Assembly: GCF_001556185.1 (NCBI RefSeq)
Contig: NZ_LSIJ01000021.1
Span: 1-64,000, forward strand
Reading direction: 5' to 3'
DNA length: 64,000 nt
Source of the DNA: Sphingomonas sp. CCH10-B3
GTDB lineage: Bacteria > Pseudomonadota > Alphaproteobacteria > Sphingomonadales > Sphingomonadaceae
Shown one piece after another: positions 27,460-37,955 of the stretch (position 1 is the stretch's first letter; every line of letters begins with the position of its first letter). Both the position numbers and the translations under genes were made by a program. The notes under the pieces are model-generated. The model was not told the DNA's origin. It ran no database searches and was given only the letters and a program-made list of their open reading frames with translations.

Positions 27460-27485
27460 GGGCGGTCGGCCATGATCCCAAAGCC

Positions 27486-28070
27486 ATGATCCTAGTCATC
27501 GACAATTACGACAGCTTCACCTGGAACCTCGTCCATTACCTGATGGAACTGGGCGCCGAGGTGCAGGTGGTGCGCAACGACGCGCTGACCGCCGCTGAAG
27601 CGCTCGCCAGCAACGCCCATGCCTTTCTGATTTCGCCGGGGCCGAAAACCCCGAACGACGCGGGTGTGTCGCTCGATCTGGTCGCGGCCTGCGCCGATGC
27701 GGGCAAGCCGTTGCTCGGCGTGTGCCTCGGCCATCAGGCGATCGGCCAGCATTTCGGTGGCCAGGTCGTGCGCGGCGGGCTGATGCACGGCAAGACCTCG
27801 CCGGTCAGCCATGACGGCAGCGGACTGTTTGTTGGTCTCCCATCGCCTTTCACCGCGACGCGCTATCACTCGCTGATCGTCGAAGGCGCACCCGACGCCT
27901 TGGTCGTCAACGCGACCGCCGACGACGGGTCGGTGATGGGCTTCCGCCACGCGACGCTCCCTATCCACGGCGTGCAATTCCACCCCGAAAGCATCGCCAC
28001 CGAACATGGCCATGCGATGCTCGCCAATTTCATGGCGCTCGCCGGGTTGCGGCCCAAGGCGCTCGCGTGA
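27486..28070 (+). CDS. trpG: Anthranilate synthase component II (glutamine amidotransferase)
   Basis: A 194-aa class I amidotransferase that supplies ammonia to TrpE. The catalytic triad is C80 ([13 protein letters not shown]), H166 and E168 (GVQFHPESI). The N-terminus [14 protein letters not shown] is typical. The last codons overlap the trpD start by four bases, and trpD, trpC and moaC follow as a tightly overlapped series, so these four genes form one transcription unit. In some bacteria the same protein also serves para-aminobenzoate synthase; no pab gene is nearby. Confidence 0.97.
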   Translation: MILVIDNYDSFTWNLVHYLMELGAEVQVVRNDALTAAEALASNAHAFLISPGPKTPNDAGVSLDLVAACADAGKPLLGVCLGHQAIGQHFGGQVVRGGLMHGKTSPVSHDGSGLFVGLPSPFTATRYHSLIVEGAPDALVVNATADDGSVMGFRHATLPIHGVQFHPESIATEHGHAMLANFMALAGLRPKALA

Positions 28071-29062
28071 GCGCCTATGTCGCGCTGCCCGATCCCGCGC
28101 AGCCCCTGTCCTGCGACGCCGCTGCGCAGGCCTTTGCCGACATTCTCGACGCGCGCACCAGCGAAGAGGCGATCGCCGATTTCCTGATCGCGCTCAGCCA
28201 GCGCGGCGAGACCGCGACCGAAATCGCCGAGGCGGCGCGTGCCCTGCGCGAGCGGCTGATCCCCATCGAAGCGCCCGCCGGCGCAGTCGACGTCTGCGGC
28301 ACCGGCGGTGACGGGCACCATACACTCAACGTCTCGACCGCCGTGTCGCTGATTGTTGCTGCCTGCGGCGTGCCGGTCGCCAAGCATGGCAACCGCGCCG
28401 CCTCATCCAAAGCGGGCGCCGCCGATACGCTCGAAGCGCTGGGGCTCGACATGGCGCGCGCCGGGCGGCTGGCCGAAGCGTCGTTGCGCGACATCGGCAT
28501 TGCCTTTCTGTTTGCGGCCAACCACCACCCGGCGATGGCGCGCATCACCCCGATCCGCAAACGCATCGGCAAGCGGACGATCTTCAACCTGATGGGTCCG
28601 CTCGCCAACCCGGCGCGCGTCACCCGTCAGCTGATCGGCATTGCCCGCCCCGATTACGCCCCGGTCTATGCCGATGCCCTCGCCCAGCTCGGCACCGAAG
28701 CCGCGCTCGTCGTGTCGGGCGAGGAAGGGCTCGACGAAATCTCGGGCGCAGGGCCGAGCGTGGTCGTCAGCGTCGGTGCCATTGCCTCGCCCGCCCGCGT
28801 GACGCCTGAAGATACTGGCCTGCCCCGCCATCCGATCGCGGCGATCCGGGGCGGCGATCCCGCCTATAACGCCGCCGCGCTCCGCCGCCTGTTGCAGGGT
28901 GAGACCGGCGCCTATCGCGACGCGGTGCTGCTCAACGCCGCCGCCGCACTCTTTCTGGCCGGTCACGCAACCGACCTGCGTAACGGTATCGAGGAAGCGC
29001 GCGAAGTGCTCGACAACGGGCTTGCCAATACGCTGCTCGATTGCTGGATAGCCTATCAATGA
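28067..29062 (+). CDS. trpD: Anthranilate phosphoribosyltransferase
   Basis: A 331-aa enzyme joining anthranilate to phosphoribosyl pyrophosphate. Diagnostic motifs are [18 protein letters not shown] (PRPP-binding GTGGD), [14 protein letters not shown] and [10 protein letters not shown]. It starts with GTG at 28067, overlapping the trpG stop (GTGA), and ends overlapping trpC (ATGA). Length is normal. Confidence 0.97.
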   Translation: MSAYVALPDPAQPLSCDAAAQAFADILDARTSEEAIADFLIALSQRGETATEIAEAARALRERLIPIEAPAGAVDVCGTGGDGHHTLNVSTAVSLIVAACGVPVAKHGNRAASSKAGAADTLEALGLDMARAGRLAEASLRDIGIAFLFAANHHPAMARITPIRKRIGKRTIFNLMGPLANPARVTRQLIGIARPDYAPVYADALAQLGTEAALVVSGEEGLDEISGAGPSVVVSVGAIASPARVTPEDTGLPRHPIAAIRGGDPAYNAAALRRLLQGETGAYRDAVLLNAAAALFLAGHATDLRNGIEEAREVLDNGLANTLLDCWIAYQ

Positions 29063-29844
29063 CCAACATCCTCGACCGCATCCTTGAAACCAAGCGCGCC
29101 GAAGTCGCCGCGCGCAAGGCGTGTATTTCGGTCGCCGAGCTCGACGCCGGGATCGCCCGACAGAGTCGGCCGCGCGGCTTTCGCGCCGCGCTCGACGCGC
29201 GCGCGGCATCCGGCCCCGCGCTCATCGCCGAGATCAAGAAGGCAAGCCCTTCGAAAGGGGTGATCCGCGAGGCATTCGATCCGCCCGCCCATGCCAGCGC
29301 CTATCAGGCCGGCGGCGCCGCCTGCCTTTCGGTGCTGACCGACGAACATTGGTTCCAGGGCGCCGACGACTATCTGACCGCCGCGCGCAATGCCTGCGAC
29401 CTGCCGGTGCTGCGCAAGGACTTCATGGTCGATCCGTGGCAAGTCACCGAAGCACGGTCGATCGGGGCGGATGCGATCCTGCTGATCATGGCCGCGCTCG
29501 ACGACGACCAGCTTGCCGAGATCGAGGCCGCTGCAATCGACTGCGGCATGGACGTGCTGGTCGAAGTGCACGACGCGAAGGAACTCGACCGCGCGCTCAA
29601 GCTCAAGTCGCGGCTGATCGGCGTCAACAACCGCGACCTGCGCGATTTCTCGGTGAGTTTCGAGCGCACCTACGAGCTGATCGAACGTGCGCCCGAAGGC
29701 TGCACCTTCGTTGCCGAAAGCGGGTTGTCGACGCGTGCCGATCTTGATGCGATGCGCGAGCGCGGCGTCAAATGCTTCCTCGTCGGCGAAGCGCTGATGC
29801 GCGCCGACGATGTCGAGGCAGCAACGCGGGCCCTGCTCGGATGA
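29059..29844 (+). CDS. trpC: Indole-3-glycerol phosphate synthase
   Basis: A 261-aa TIM-barrel enzyme that closes the indole ring. It begins [15 protein letters not shown], and the catalytic lysine region [10 protein letters not shown] is at about residues 60-69, with [23 protein letters not shown] and IGVNNRDLR further on. The ATG at 29059 overlaps the trpD stop as ATGA, and its own stop overlaps the moaC start in the same way. It is monofunctional: no TrpF domain is attached. Confidence 0.97.
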   Translation: MTNILDRILETKRAEVAARKACISVAELDAGIARQSRPRGFRAALDARAASGPALIAEIKKASPSKGVIREAFDPPAHASAYQAGGAACLSVLTDEHWFQGADDYLTAARNACDLPVLRKDFMVDPWQVTEARSIGADAILLIMAALDDDQLAEIEAAAIDCGMDVLVEVHDAKELDRALKLKSRLIGVNNRDLRDFSVSFERTYELIERAPEGCTFVAESGLSTRADLDAMRERGVKCFLVGEALMRADDVEAATRALLG

Positions 29845-30308
29845 GCGGCCTCACCCACCTCGACGACGCGGGCGCCGCGCGCATGGTCGATGTGGGCGCC
29901 AAGGCCGCGACGCCGCGCGAAGCCGTGGCGACCGGGCGCATCACCATGTCGCCCGAAGCGGCTACCGCAATCGCCGAAGGAACCGCCAAAAAGGGCGACG
30001 TCCTCGCTGTCGCCCGCGTCGCCGGAATCATGGCTGCGAAGCGCACCAGCGAGCTGATTCCGCTCTGCCATCCGCTGCCGCTCAGCAAAGTCACGATCGA
30101 CCTCGCCCCCGACGCGAGCGGCGTCACCGTGACTGCCACTTGCGCCTGCACTGGCCCCACCGGCGTCGAGATGGAAGCGCTGACCGCCGCCAGCGTCGCG
30201 CTGCTGACGATCTACGACATGGCAAAAGCGATCGACAAGGCGATGGTCGTCGGCGACATCCGGTTGCTGACCAAGACCGGCGGAAAATCGGGCGACTATC
30301 GCGCCTGA
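29841..30308 (+). CDS. moaC: Cyclic pyranopterin monophosphate synthase
   Basis: A 155-aa molybdenum-cofactor enzyme acting on the MoaA product. Signature blocks are the N-terminal [15 protein letters not shown], the [14 protein letters not shown] segment with conserved Cys and His, [22 protein letters not shown] [20 protein letters not shown], and a C-terminal GGKSGDYRA. Translation is coupled to trpC by an ATGA overlap. moeA, another cofactor gene, lies 2.1 kb downstream beyond an ABC transporter on the opposite strand. Confidence 0.97.
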   Translation: MSGLTHLDDAGAARMVDVGAKAATPREAVATGRITMSPEAATAIAEGTAKKGDVLAVARVAGIMAAKRTSELIPLCHPLPLSKVTIDLAPDASGVTVTATCACTGPTGVEMEALTAASVALLTIYDMAKAIDKAMVVGDIRLLTKTGGKSGDYRA

Positions 30309-30310
30309 CG

Positions 30311-31702
30311 TCAAGTCGACAAATAGCCGTACCACAGCACGAGCAGCACCAGCCTTGGCGCAAATGCCGACCTGCTGATCGTCGCCAGCGTCATCGCCAC
30401 CGCCGAAGCGACCGCGCCGACCGCGAGCGCCAACACCAGCGGCTCGACGGAAAAGCGGATCGCCGCGGCGGGAAGCGCGAGCAGTACCGCCCAGCCGATT
30501 CCCGCCAGCAAGAACGCCACGCGCCGCAGCATCGGCGGCTGGACTGCAGTCTGCGTCAGTGCCAGCAACCCGCGCGCCTCGCTGCGCCCGCCGTGCGCGA
30601 CCAGCCCGAACACCAGCACCAGCAGCGCCGCCGGGCTGCCGACATGGCGATAGTCCGCCGCCAGCCCCGCCATCGCCGCTGCTGCCGCCGCCAGCAGGAA
30701 CAGCCGTCCCGAACCGATCAGCCGGAACTCGCCGAGCACCAGCCCGGCAAAGGGCAACGCGGTGCCCGGTGCGGGCGGCGCACCGGCGATCACGGCAGGC
30801 GGTGGCCCCGCCGCCAGTAATCGATCGACTGCCGTGGCGACCCGGCCTTTGCGGCGCAGCATATGCGGCTGGTAGAGCAGCCCCGCCAACGCTGCGATCA
30901 GCACGGCGATCCCCGCCCAGGCAAGGCGCGACGCGATATAGCCCTCGGCATAGAGCCCTTCGAACACATCGAGCCGCACTCGCCCCGGCCTCAGATCACT
31001 CGTCGAGCCAATCGAGAAATCCGGGCCGGACGAAGGCGCCGTCCCGACCATCGGCCGCACAAAGCCGGGAAAGTCATACATGTTGACCGCAAAGCTCGTC
31101 GGCTGATCGCTGACGGCGGCGGGCATGGCAATGCTGACGAGCCAGAGGATGAAGAACACCACATCGCCCCAGGCGCCGCGCGTGAACCGCAGCGCATCGA
31201 AAAGGATGCGGATGGCTGCCAGCCCCAGCAGCGAAGGGGCCGCAATCAGCCACAGCGTCCAGCTGATCGCGACCAGATCGAGCGGCCCGGACACGATGAG
31301 CCAGCCGAGGAACCACCCCGCAATGGTCAGCGTCGCCAGCATCCCGAGCATCACGCAAGCGTCGGCGGCCCAGCGCCCGAGCGCGATCGGCACCCGCGCG
31401 GCTGCGCTGACTTCCTCGATCTGCCACGGCTGCCGCCGCGTCACGTTCGATCGCAGGTAAAGATAGCCGAGCGGCAGCAAGAGCGTCGTCACGACGATGC
31501 CGAGCGACACGCCGAGCATGCCCGACGTCATGATCGGCAAATGATTGCGGATTGCGATCTGCACGCCGGTCCCGTCATCGCGCGCGACCATGAAGCGCGC
31601 GCCGATCGGTCCCGCCAGCAGCACCAGCCACAGCCCCCAACTGCGCGCATAACGCTTGAGGCTGGTGGTCAGCGATGATCGCGCAATCGCCAGCCCGCTC
31701 AT
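30311..31702 (-). CDS. ABC exporter membrane subunit
   Basis: A 463-aa very hydrophobic protein with roughly ten to twelve membrane segments, for example GLWLVLLAGPIGARF, MLGVSLGIVVTTLLLPLGYL, ACVMLGMLATLTIAGWFLGW and LFLLAAAAAAMAGLA. A periplasmic-looking loop lies near residues 200-270. The start overlaps the stop of the ATP-binding gene (ATGA at 31699-31702), so the two form an ABC-2-like pair. Substrate is unknown. Its stop is two bases from moaC, convergent. Confidence 0.85.
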   Translation of the reverse strand: MSGLAIARSSLTTSLKRYARSWGLWLVLLAGPIGARFMVARDDGTGVQIAIRNHLPIMTSGMLGVSLGIVVTTLLLPLGYLYLRSNVTRRQPWQIEEVSAAARVPIALGRWAADACVMLGMLATLTIAGWFLGWLIVSGPLDLVAISWTLWLIAAPSLLGLAAIRILFDALRFTRGAWGDVVFFILWLVSIAMPAAVSDQPTSFAVNMYDFPGFVRPMVGTAPSSGPDFSIGSTSDLRPGRVRLDVFEGLYAEGYIASRLAWAGIAVLIAALAGLLYQPHMLRRKGRVATAVDRLLAAGPPPAVIAGAPPAPGTALPFAGLVLGEFRLIGSGRLFLLAAAAAAMAGLAADYRHVGSPAALLVLVFGLVAHGGRSEARGLLALTQTAVQPPMLRRVAFLLAGIGWAVLLALPAAAIRFSVEPLVLALAVGAVASAVAMTLATISRSAFAPRLVLLVLWYGYLST

Positions 31703-32349
31703 GCTACCAGAGACGCCTGCATCACATGGCCGCCATCGACCCGAAGCACCTGGCGCGCGTTTGGTGTCAGTTCGTCGGCCAGGTGCGTGGTCATCACCAC
31801 CGCCGCCGTTTGCGCACGCTCGATGAGCAAGGCCCCGACCCGCCGCGCGGTCTCGCCGTCGAGCTCGGCGGTCGGCTCGTCGAGCGCGAGCAGTCTGGGC
31901 GCGCCGAGCAGCGCCTGCGCGAAAATCAGCCGCCGCCGCATGCCGCCCGAATAGGTCGAGATCCGCCGGTTGATGTCGGGGTGCAGCCCGATCGCGTCGG
32001 TGATTGCGGCGAACTGGCGGTCGGCGGCGGCCTGGTCGAGGCCTTTGAGCGCCGCGATGTGCAACGCGAATTCGCGCGCGGTCAGGTCCTCCGGCAAGTC
32101 GACGGCTTGCGGGGCATAGCCGAGCACCCGCCGCAACGACCCTCGCGCGCCGGGCAGCGCCGTGCCGTCCCATTCGATCCGCCCGCTGTTTGGCTTCTCG
32201 GCGGTGGCGATCAGCCGCAGCAGCGTCGATTTGCCCGCGCCGCTTGGACCTACCAGCAAGGTCAGCCCCACCGGCAGGCCGATCGTCACCGCGTCGAGCA
32301 CTTGCTTGCGGCCATAGGATTTGGCGACATCATCGAGGTGCATAGTCAT
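31699..32349 (-). CDS. ABC transporter ATP-binding protein
   Basis: A 216-aa ATPase: Walker A GPSGAGKST near residue 33, Q-loop YAPQAVDLPEDLT, signature YSGGMRRRL (a variant of LSGGQ), Walker B LLALDEPTAELD and the switch His in VMTTHLADE. Pattern and size match the small exporters regulated by YtrA-type GntR repressors. The start is ATG 32349 or the second ATG at 32343. A strong TATAAT box nine bases upstream implies a very short or absent leader. No regulator gene is adjacent. Confidence 0.93.
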   Translation of the reverse strand: MTMHLDDVAKSYGRKQVLDAVTIGLPVGLTLLVGPSGAGKSTLLRLIATAEKPNSGRIEWDGTALPGARGSLRRVLGYAPQAVDLPEDLTAREFALHIAALKGLDQAAADRQFAAITDAIGLHPDINRRISTYSGGMRRRLIFAQALLGAPRLLALDEPTAELDGETARRVGALLIERAQTAAVVMTTHLADELTPNARQVLRVDGGHVMQASLVA

Positions 32350-32355
32350 GATAGG

Positions 32356-32385
32356 TGTATTATACAGATGATACAGCCCAGGCAA
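32356..32385 (-). promoter_or_regulatory. Promoter with operator-like repeats for the ABC pair
   Basis: On the minus strand: TTGCCT (-35 candidate), 15 bases, then TATAAT embedded in TGTATAATACA, an 11-bp near-perfect palindrome (32356-32366). A second TGTATCA half (32369-32375) lies next to it. The sharp AT-rich palindrome inside GC-rich DNA is the sort of site bound by GntR/YtrA-type repressors. The -10 lies nine bases before the ATG at 32349, so the transcript may be nearly leaderless. Which regulator acts is unknown. Confidence 0.5.
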
Positions 32386-32435
32386 GCCCGCTGGCGCCTT
32401 CGCAACGCGCGCATGATATGCGATGGCCGAAGTCG

Positions 32436-33617
32436 ATGTCGCTGCTCCCCGTCACCGAAGCTCAGACCCTGTTGTTTAGCCTCGCGCCCCGCGTTGCCAG
32501 CGAGATATTGCCGCTCGCGGCCACGGCCAGGCGCTGGCTCGCCGAGGATGTGATCGCCGCGCGCACCCAGCCCGCAGCCGATCTGTCGGCGATGGATGGC
32601 TATGCAGTGCGCTTCGCCGATCTCCCCGGGCCGCTGCGGGTGATCGGCGAAAGCGCGGCTGGCCACCCCTTCGGCGGTGCCGTCGCCCCCGGCGAGGCAG
32701 TGCGGATATTCACCGGTGCGGTCATGCCGCCCGGCACCGACACGGTAATGGTGCAGGAGGAAGCGGCCCGCGAAGGCGACCGCGTCCGGCTGACTGGCGA
32801 AGGCCCCCGCCACGCGGGCCGCAACGTCCGCCCGCGCGGGCTCGATTTCACGCAGGGCGACGTGCTGATCGCGCGCGGCGAGCGGCTGACGCCGGCGCGG
32901 GTCGCGCTGGCGGCGGCGGCCGGGCACGGCGAGCTTGCGGTCAATCGGCCGATCCGCGTCGCGCTGGCCGCGAGCGGCGATGAGCTGGTGCGTCCGGGGG
33001 AGCCGGTCGGCGCCGGACAATTGCCCGAATCCAACGGCGTCATGCTGTCCGCGTTGCTTGCCCCGTTGCCGGTGGACCTGATCGACCTCGGCATCCTGCC
33101 CGACGATCTCGCCGCGATGACGGCCAGCTTTGCGCAGGTGCGCGCTGACATCCTCGTCACCAGCGGCGGTGCGTCGATCGGCGACCACGACCTCGTCCGC
33201 CCCGCGCTCGAAGCGGCAGGAGCGACGATCGATTTCTGGCGGATCGCGATGCGCCCCGGCAAGCCGATGATGGCCGGACGGCTCGGCGAGGCGGTCGTGC
33301 TTGGCCTGCCCGGCAATCCTGTCTCGGCTTTTGTCACGGCGACGCTGTTCCTGAAGCCGCTGATCGCCGCGATGGCGGGCGCGCGCAATCCGCTGCCGCC
33401 GTTGCTGACCGCAACGCTCGGTGCCCAACTCCCGGCGAACGATCACCGCGAGGATTATCTGCGGGCCGAAACGCGCGACGGGCGCATTCATTCCGCCACC
33501 CACCAGGACAGTTCGATGCTGCAGACGCTGGCACGCGCCGATTGCCTGATCCGTCGCGCACCGGGCGCACCGGCAGCAGCGGCAGGCGACTCGGTGGAAA
33601 TCCTCACCATCGCTTGA
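32436..33617 (+). CDS. moeA: Molybdopterin molybdenumtransferase
   Basis: A 393-aa enzyme that inserts molybdate into adenylated molybdopterin. Motifs: QPAADLSAMDGYAVR near the start, VRIFTGAVMPPGTDTV, the ILVTSGGASIGDHD loop and VLGLPGNPVSAFVT. The start at 32436 (MSLLPVTEA) fits the family N-terminus; ATG 32418 is an alternative. It is divergent from the ABC operon (gap under 90 bp) and precedes lexA. Confidence 0.95.
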   Translation: MSLLPVTEAQTLLFSLAPRVASEILPLAATARRWLAEDVIAARTQPAADLSAMDGYAVRFADLPGPLRVIGESAAGHPFGGAVAPGEAVRIFTGAVMPPGTDTVMVQEEAAREGDRVRLTGEGPRHAGRNVRPRGLDFTQGDVLIARGERLTPARVALAAAAGHGELAVNRPIRVALAASGDELVRPGEPVGAGQLPESNGVMLSALLAPLPVDLIDLGILPDDLAAMTASFAQVRADILVTSGGASIGDHDLVRPALEAAGATIDFWRIAMRPGKPMMAGRLGEAVVLGLPGNPVSAFVTATLFLKPLIAAMAGARNPLPPLLTATLGAQLPANDHREDYLRAETRDGRIHSATHQDSSMLQTLARADCLIRRAPGAPAAAAGDSVEILTIA

Positions 33618-33642
33618 CTTCGTTCTTTTTGTTGCCTAATCG
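33614..33642 (+). promoter_or_regulatory. lexA promoter
   Basis: TTGACT at 33614-33619 and TAATCG at 33637-33642, 17 bases apart, form a reasonable sigma-70 promoter. The SOS box begins on the last base of the -10, so a bound LexA would block RNA polymerase. The -35 overlaps the moeA stop codon region. Confidence 0.55.
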
Positions 33643-33656
33643 TTCGGCGTCTGTTC
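33642..33656 (+). promoter_or_regulatory. LexA-binding SOS box
   Basis: GTTC-GGCGTCT-GTTC is an exact match to the alphaproteobacterial LexA operator GTTC-N7-GTTC. It lies 20 bases before the lexA ATG and overlaps the promoter, indicating autoregulation. A GGTGGAG ribosome site follows at 33662-33668. Confidence 0.85.
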
Positions 33657-33675
33657 CAGACGGTGGAGTTGAGCG

Positions 33676-34347
33676 ATGCTAACGCGCAAGCAACATGAAC
33701 TTATTTGCTTCATCAACGACCGCTTGACCGAGTCCGGCGTTTCGCCCTCGTTCGAGGAAATGAAGGAAGCGCTTGATCTGAAATCGAAATCGGGCGTGCA
33801 CCGGCTGATCAGCGCGCTCGAGGAGCGCCAATTCATCCGCCGTCTCCCCAACCGCGCCCGCGCGCTCGAAGTGCTCCGCATGCCCGAACGTGCCGAGCCG
33901 AAGAAGCGGACGGCCGCACCCGCGGCGCCCGCCAACGTTCGGCCGATGCCCGAACCGGCCAATGACGTGATTGAAATTCCGCTGCATGGCCGGATTGCCG
34001 CTGGCGTGCCGATCGAGGCGTTCGAAGACTCGGCGATGCTTGCGGTCCCCGCAGCGCTGCTCGGCGGCGGTGAACATTATGCGCTCGAAGTCGCCGGGGA
34101 CTCGATGGTCGATGCCGGCATTCTCGACGGCGACTATGCGCTGATCAAGCGGCAGGAAGTCGCGCGCGACGGTGAGATCGTGGTCGCGCTGATCGAGGAC
34201 AACGAAGCGACGCTCAAATATTTCCGTCGCGAAGGCGCGATGATCCGGCTCGATCCGGCCAACCGCGCTTATGATCCGCAGCGTTACCATCCAGCGCAGG
34301 TGCGCGTGCAGGGGAAACTCGCCGGGCTGCTCCGCCGCTACGACTGA
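33676..34347 (+). CDS. lexA: SOS response repressor LexA
   Basis: A 223-aa repressor/autoprotease. Winged HTH at the N-terminus ([37 protein letters not shown]). The self-cleavage bond is Ala109-Gly110 in [11 protein letters not shown]; the catalytic dyad is S143 (AGDSMVDAG) and K181 (EATLKYF). After RecA activation it cleaves itself and derepresses DNA-repair genes. The 3' end is overlapped by 134 bp of the convergent comEC frame. LexA from alphaproteobacteria has a longer linker than E. coli LexA, as here (about residues 70-100, Pro/Ala-rich). Confidence 0.97.
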   Translation: MLTRKQHELICFINDRLTESGVSPSFEEMKEALDLKSKSGVHRLISALEERQFIRRLPNRARALEVLRMPERAEPKKRTAAPAAPANVRPMPEPANDVIEIPLHGRIAAGVPIEAFEDSAMLAVPAALLGGGEHYALEVAGDSMVDAGILDGDYALIKRQEVARDGEIVVALIEDNEATLKYFRREGAMIRLDPANRAYDPQRYHPAQVRVQGKLAGLLRRYD

Positions 34348-36445
34348 CCGGCAGCACCGGCGGATCGCGCCATGGGTGCCGGTCGCTGGGCGTGCGCACC
34401 GTGGTGATCGAACCAGCGGCGAGGCTGACCGCGACACCGCCCGTGCGCGCAAGCATCGGGCGGTCGAGCTTCAGCCAGCGCGGCGTGCAGCGGCGTGGCA
34501 AACGGCGGTCGCTGACGACGATGTCGGCGCGCGCGCAGGCGTCGATCAGCGCGGTCGCGTCGATGCGATAGACACTGCGCGTCGCAAGGATCCGCCAGCG
34601 CCTCCCCCCCGTCATGCGCTCGGCGAGGCACAGATCGCGTGTGCAGCGAGCGAAGTCCTGCTCGGCCAGCAGCAGCGGCACCCCGTCGATGCCACCATTT
34701 TCGGCCAGCATCGCCTGCGTATAGTCGCCCGCCCGGTCGCGCAGCATCGCGATCTCGCCCTCGGGCGTGCGTAACGCGAGATGGCGACCGTCCCCGGTTA
34801 CAAGCAGATCGGGCAGCGGCGTCGCGACGGTCCAGACCGCACCGGCCGCGATCGGGATCAACCCCGCGGCCCGCACGCGCGTCCGCCACAGGCCAAGCCA
34901 GAGGCCGCCCGCGATAATCAGACCATAGGCCGCGCCCGGCATCGCCGGCAGCGTTGCCACTGCTCCCGGCGCCGCCGCCGTCAGATGCGCGATCGCCAGC
35001 AGCAGCCGCAGCGCCTGTACCGTCAGCCACCACAAGGGTGCGCCCGCCCCGACCAGATCGAACAGCAGCGCCAGCGCCTCGAGCGGCATCACCACGAAGG
35101 TCGTCAGCGGAATCGCAACGATGTTCGCCAGCGATCCGTAGAGCCCGGCCTTGTGGAAATGATAGAGCCCGATCGGCGCAAGCGCGATCTCGACGACGAT
35201 GCCGGTCACCAGCAGCGCGGCAACGCGGCGCAGCAGGCCCCGCCACCACGCTTCCTCGCGAGCCGCAAACCAGGCGCGCACGTGCGGCGCTTCATGCAGG
35301 GCAACGATCGCCGCGACCGCCGCGAACGATAGCTGGAAGCTCGGCCCGGCGAGCGCTTCGGGCCAGGCCAGCAACACCACCAGCGCGCCGGTCGCGACCA
35401 GCCGCAGCGTCACGGCTTCACGCCCAAGTGCAATCGCGGCGAGCACCAGCAACGCGGCGACGCACGACCGCACCGTCGGCACTTCGGCGCCGGTCAGCAC
35501 GGTGTAGCCGATCGCCGCCAGCGCGCCCGCCCCCGCCGCGACCAGCGGCAACCGCACGCGCAGCGCCAGCCATGGACTAAGCGCAAGCAGCCGCAGCACG
35601 ATCAGCATCGTCGCGCCGACGACAGCAGTGATGTGCAGCCCGCTGACCGACAGCAGATGCGCGAGCCCGGCGCGGCGCATCGCTTCGGCATCGCCGAGCG
35701 CAATCGCCCCCTGGTCACCGGTCGCCAGCGCCGCCGCGATCGCCCCGGGACTGCCCGGTGCCTGCGCCTGTATGTGCGCGGACAGTCGCGCACGCAGGCC
35801 CTGATCGGGTACCCCAGCGTGCAGGACCGTGACCGGCGCAAAGCCGCGCCCGGTCGCTCCGATACCGTCGAACCACGCGACCCGTGCATAATCATAGGCA
35901 CCGGGCACGGCGGGGGGCGGTGGCGGCAGCAGCCGCACGCCGAGCCGGATCACAGCCCCCGCGCTCAACCCGGCCGGCGCATCGGCATCGGCCAGATTGA
36001 CGCGCAGATGGCGGGGCACGGCATCGGCACTGGGCGATCCTGCACGCGGTGCCAGCCGCAATCGCACCAGCCCGCGCGGCGGCAACGGCTCGACTCGCTC
36101 GACCTTCGCCTCGATCAATGTCACCACTGGGCGAGCGAGCACAGGTGCCGCGACACGCTCGGCCCGCCACCAGACCAGTCCCAGCCCGAGCGCTGCGGCG
36201 GCAGCAGCGATCGCCGCCACGCGCGTCATCCGACCGCCGCGATCGAGCGCCAGCGCTGCTGCCGCAAAGCCGGCGAGCGACAACGACGCAAACGTCCAGC
36301 TCCGCGGATCGGGCAGCACGAACCACAGGGCGATGCCGCCGCCAAGCATCACCGGCAGCCACAGGAACAGCTGATCGCGCTCGCCTTCCAGCCAGCGTTC
36401 GACCGCGCTGATCACGCGCGGGAAAATATGCGCCCTGCCCCCCAT
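34214..36445 (-). CDS. comEC: ComEC/Rec2-type DNA uptake channel protein
   Basis: A 743-aa polytopic membrane protein. The N-terminal DUF4131 domain (about 20-230) is followed by the competence domain with the hallmark [18 protein letters not shown] (about 265-282) and many membrane helices. The C-terminal segment ([16 protein letters not shown] ... [10 protein letters not shown]) is a reduced metallo-beta-lactamase-like domain without a clear HxHxDH motif, as often in this family. It would carry single-stranded DNA across the inner membrane. The last 45 or so residues, after the [12 protein letters not shown] segment, run antisense through lexA and are low-complexity, so the normal stop appears to have been lost. 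Confidence 0.9.
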   Translation of the reverse strand: MGGRAHIFPRVISAVERWLEGERDQLFLWLPVMLGGGIALWFVLPDPRSWTFASLSLAGFAAAALALDRGGRMTRVAAIAAAAAALGLGLVWWRAERVAAPVLARPVVTLIEAKVERVEPLPPRGLVRLRLAPRAGSPSADAVPRHLRVNLADADAPAGLSAGAVIRLGVRLLPPPPPAVPGAYDYARVAWFDGIGATGRGFAPVTVLHAGVPDQGLRARLSAHIQAQAPGSPGAIAAALATGDQGAIALGDAEAMRRAGLAHLLSVSGLHITAVVGATMLIVLRLLALSPWLALRVRLPLVAAGAGALAAIGYTVLTGAEVPTVRSCVAALLVLAAIALGREAVTLRLVATGALVVLLAWPEALAGPSFQLSFAAVAAIVALHEAPHVRAWFAAREEAWWRGLLRRVAALLVTGIVVEIALAPIGLYHFHKAGLYGSLANIVAIPLTTFVVMPLEALALLFDLVGAGAPLWWLTVQALRLLLAIAHLTAAAPGAVATLPAMPGAAYGLIIAGGLWLGLWRTRVRAAGLIPIAAGAVWTVATPLPDLLVTGDGRHLALRTPEGEIAMLRDRAGDYTQAMLAENGGIDGVPLLLAEQDFARCTRDLCLAERMTGGRRWRILATRSVYRIDATALIDACARADIVVSDRRLPRRCTPRWLKLDRPMLARTGGVAVSLAAGSITTVRTPSDRHPWRDPPVLPVSRSGGAARRVSPARAPALDGNAADHKRGWPDRAGSSRLRDGNI

Positions 36446-36670
36446 CGCGAGCGCCTGTCTGCGCGCCTGGACCCCGTCTGCGCAAGCTGTCCTGCACCGT
36501 CAGGGTACCGTCGGGGGCCGCCCGCGCGCATCTGGCCCGCGCCGCGACCAAAGCCTGCTTGACGCCATTGCTGACTGGGATACGGAAGGCGCCAGCCGAC
36601 CCGGCGACCGCCACTTTCCCGGCCCGATCGCATCGGCGATCCGGCTGGGGCAGACTAGGGAAACAGACAC

Positions 36671-37954
36671 ATGACCGATACCGCCAAACTCACCGTCAAT
36701 GGCACCGATCATGATTACAAGGTCGTGTCGGGGTCGATCGGCCCACAGGTGATCGACATCCGCAAGCTCTATGCGCAGACAGGGACGTTCACTTTCGATC
36801 CCGGCTTCACGTCGACTGCCAGCTGCGAATCGGGCCTGACCTATATCGACGGCGACGAAGGCGTGCTGCTCCACCGCGGCTATCCGATCGGCCAGCTCGC
36901 CGAACAGTCGAGCTTCATGGAAGTCTGCTACCTGCTGCTCAACGGCGAATTGCCGAGCGCGGACGAGCTCGCCGACTTCAGCTACACGATCACTCGCCAC
37001 ACGATGCTGCACGAACAGCTGATGACCTTCTACCGCGGGTTCCGCCGCGACGCGCACCCGATGGCGGTAATGTGCGGTGTCGTCGGCGCGTTGTCGGCCT
37101 TCTATCATGACTCGACCGACATCACCGATCCGCGCCAGCGGATGATCGCGAGCCACCGGCTGATCGCCAAGATGCCGACGATCGCGGCGATGGCGTATAA
37201 ATATTCGGTCGGCCAGCCGTTCCTCTATCCCGACAATTCGCTGAGCTACACGGGCAATTTCCTGCGGATGACGTTCGGCGTTCCGGCTGAGCCCTATGTC
37301 GTCAATCCGGTCGTTGAAAAGGCGCTCGACCGCATTTTCATCCTGCATGCCGATCACGAGCAGAATGCGTCGACCTCGACCGTCCGTCTGGCCGGCTCGT
37401 CGGGCGCGAACCCGTTCGCGTGCATCGCGGCGGGCATCGCCTGCCTCTGGGGTCCGGCGCATGGCGGTGCCAACGAAGCCGCGCTCAACATGCTGCGCGA
37501 GATCGGCACGCCCGACCGCATCCCGCATTATATCGAGCGCGCGAAGGACAAGAACGACCCGTTCCGCCTGATGGGCTTCGGCCACCGCGTGTACAAGAAC
37601 TACGACCCGCGCGCGACGGTGATGCAGCAGACGGTACGGGAGGTCTTCGCGGCGCTGAAGGTCACCGATCCGGTGTTCGAAGTCGCGTTGCAGCTCGAGG
37701 AAATGGCGCTCAACGACCCCTATTTCATCGAAAAGAAGCTGTTTCCGAACGTCGATTTCTATTCGGGCGTAATCCTGTCGGCGATCGGTTTCCCGACGAC
37801 GATGTTCACGGCGCTGTTCGCGCTCGCCCGCACCGTCGGCTGGGTCGCGCAGTGGAACGAGATGATCGCCGACCCCGAGCAGAAGATCGGCCGCCCGCGC
37901 CAGCTCTACACCGGCCCCACCCAGCGCGATTACGTGCCGCTGGACCAGCGCTGA
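36671..37954 (+). CDS. gltA: Citrate synthase
   Basis: A 427-aa type II citrate synthase condensing acetyl-CoA and oxaloacetate. Conserved active-site segments: [33 protein letters not shown] and [14 protein letters not shown], plus the [13 protein letters not shown] region near the C-terminus. Length is typical of hexameric proteobacterial enzymes. The 225-bp gap before it (36446-36670) holds no gene that I can support. Confidence 0.98.
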   Translation: MTDTAKLTVNGTDHDYKVVSGSIGPQVIDIRKLYAQTGTFTFDPGFTSTASCESGLTYIDGDEGVLLHRGYPIGQLAEQSSFMEVCYLLLNGELPSADELADFSYTITRHTMLHEQLMTFYRGFRRDAHPMAVMCGVVGALSAFYHDSTDITDPRQRMIASHRLIAKMPTIAAMAYKYSVGQPFLYPDNSLSYTGNFLRMTFGVPAEPYVVNPVVEKALDRIFILHADHEQNASTSTVRLAGSSGANPFACIAAGIACLWGPAHGGANEAALNMLREIGTPDRIPHYIERAKDKNDPFRLMGFGHRVYKNYDPRATVMQQTVREVFAALKVTDPVFEVALQLEEMALNDPYFIEKKLFPNVDFYSGVILSAIGFPTTMFTALFALARTVGWVAQWNEMIADPEQKIGRPRQLYTGPTQRDYVPLDQR

Positions 37955-37955
37955 A

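Noticed and set aside
33621..33645. A second SOS box formed by GTTC at 33622 and GTTC at 33642
   Set aside because: Spacing is 16 bases, not the 7 required; only the 33642-33656 pair fits.
36446..36670. Possible gene (gltX is common here) between comEC and gltA
   Set aside because: Only 225 bp; the frame present is Arg/Gly-rich and lacks any tRNA-synthetase motif.
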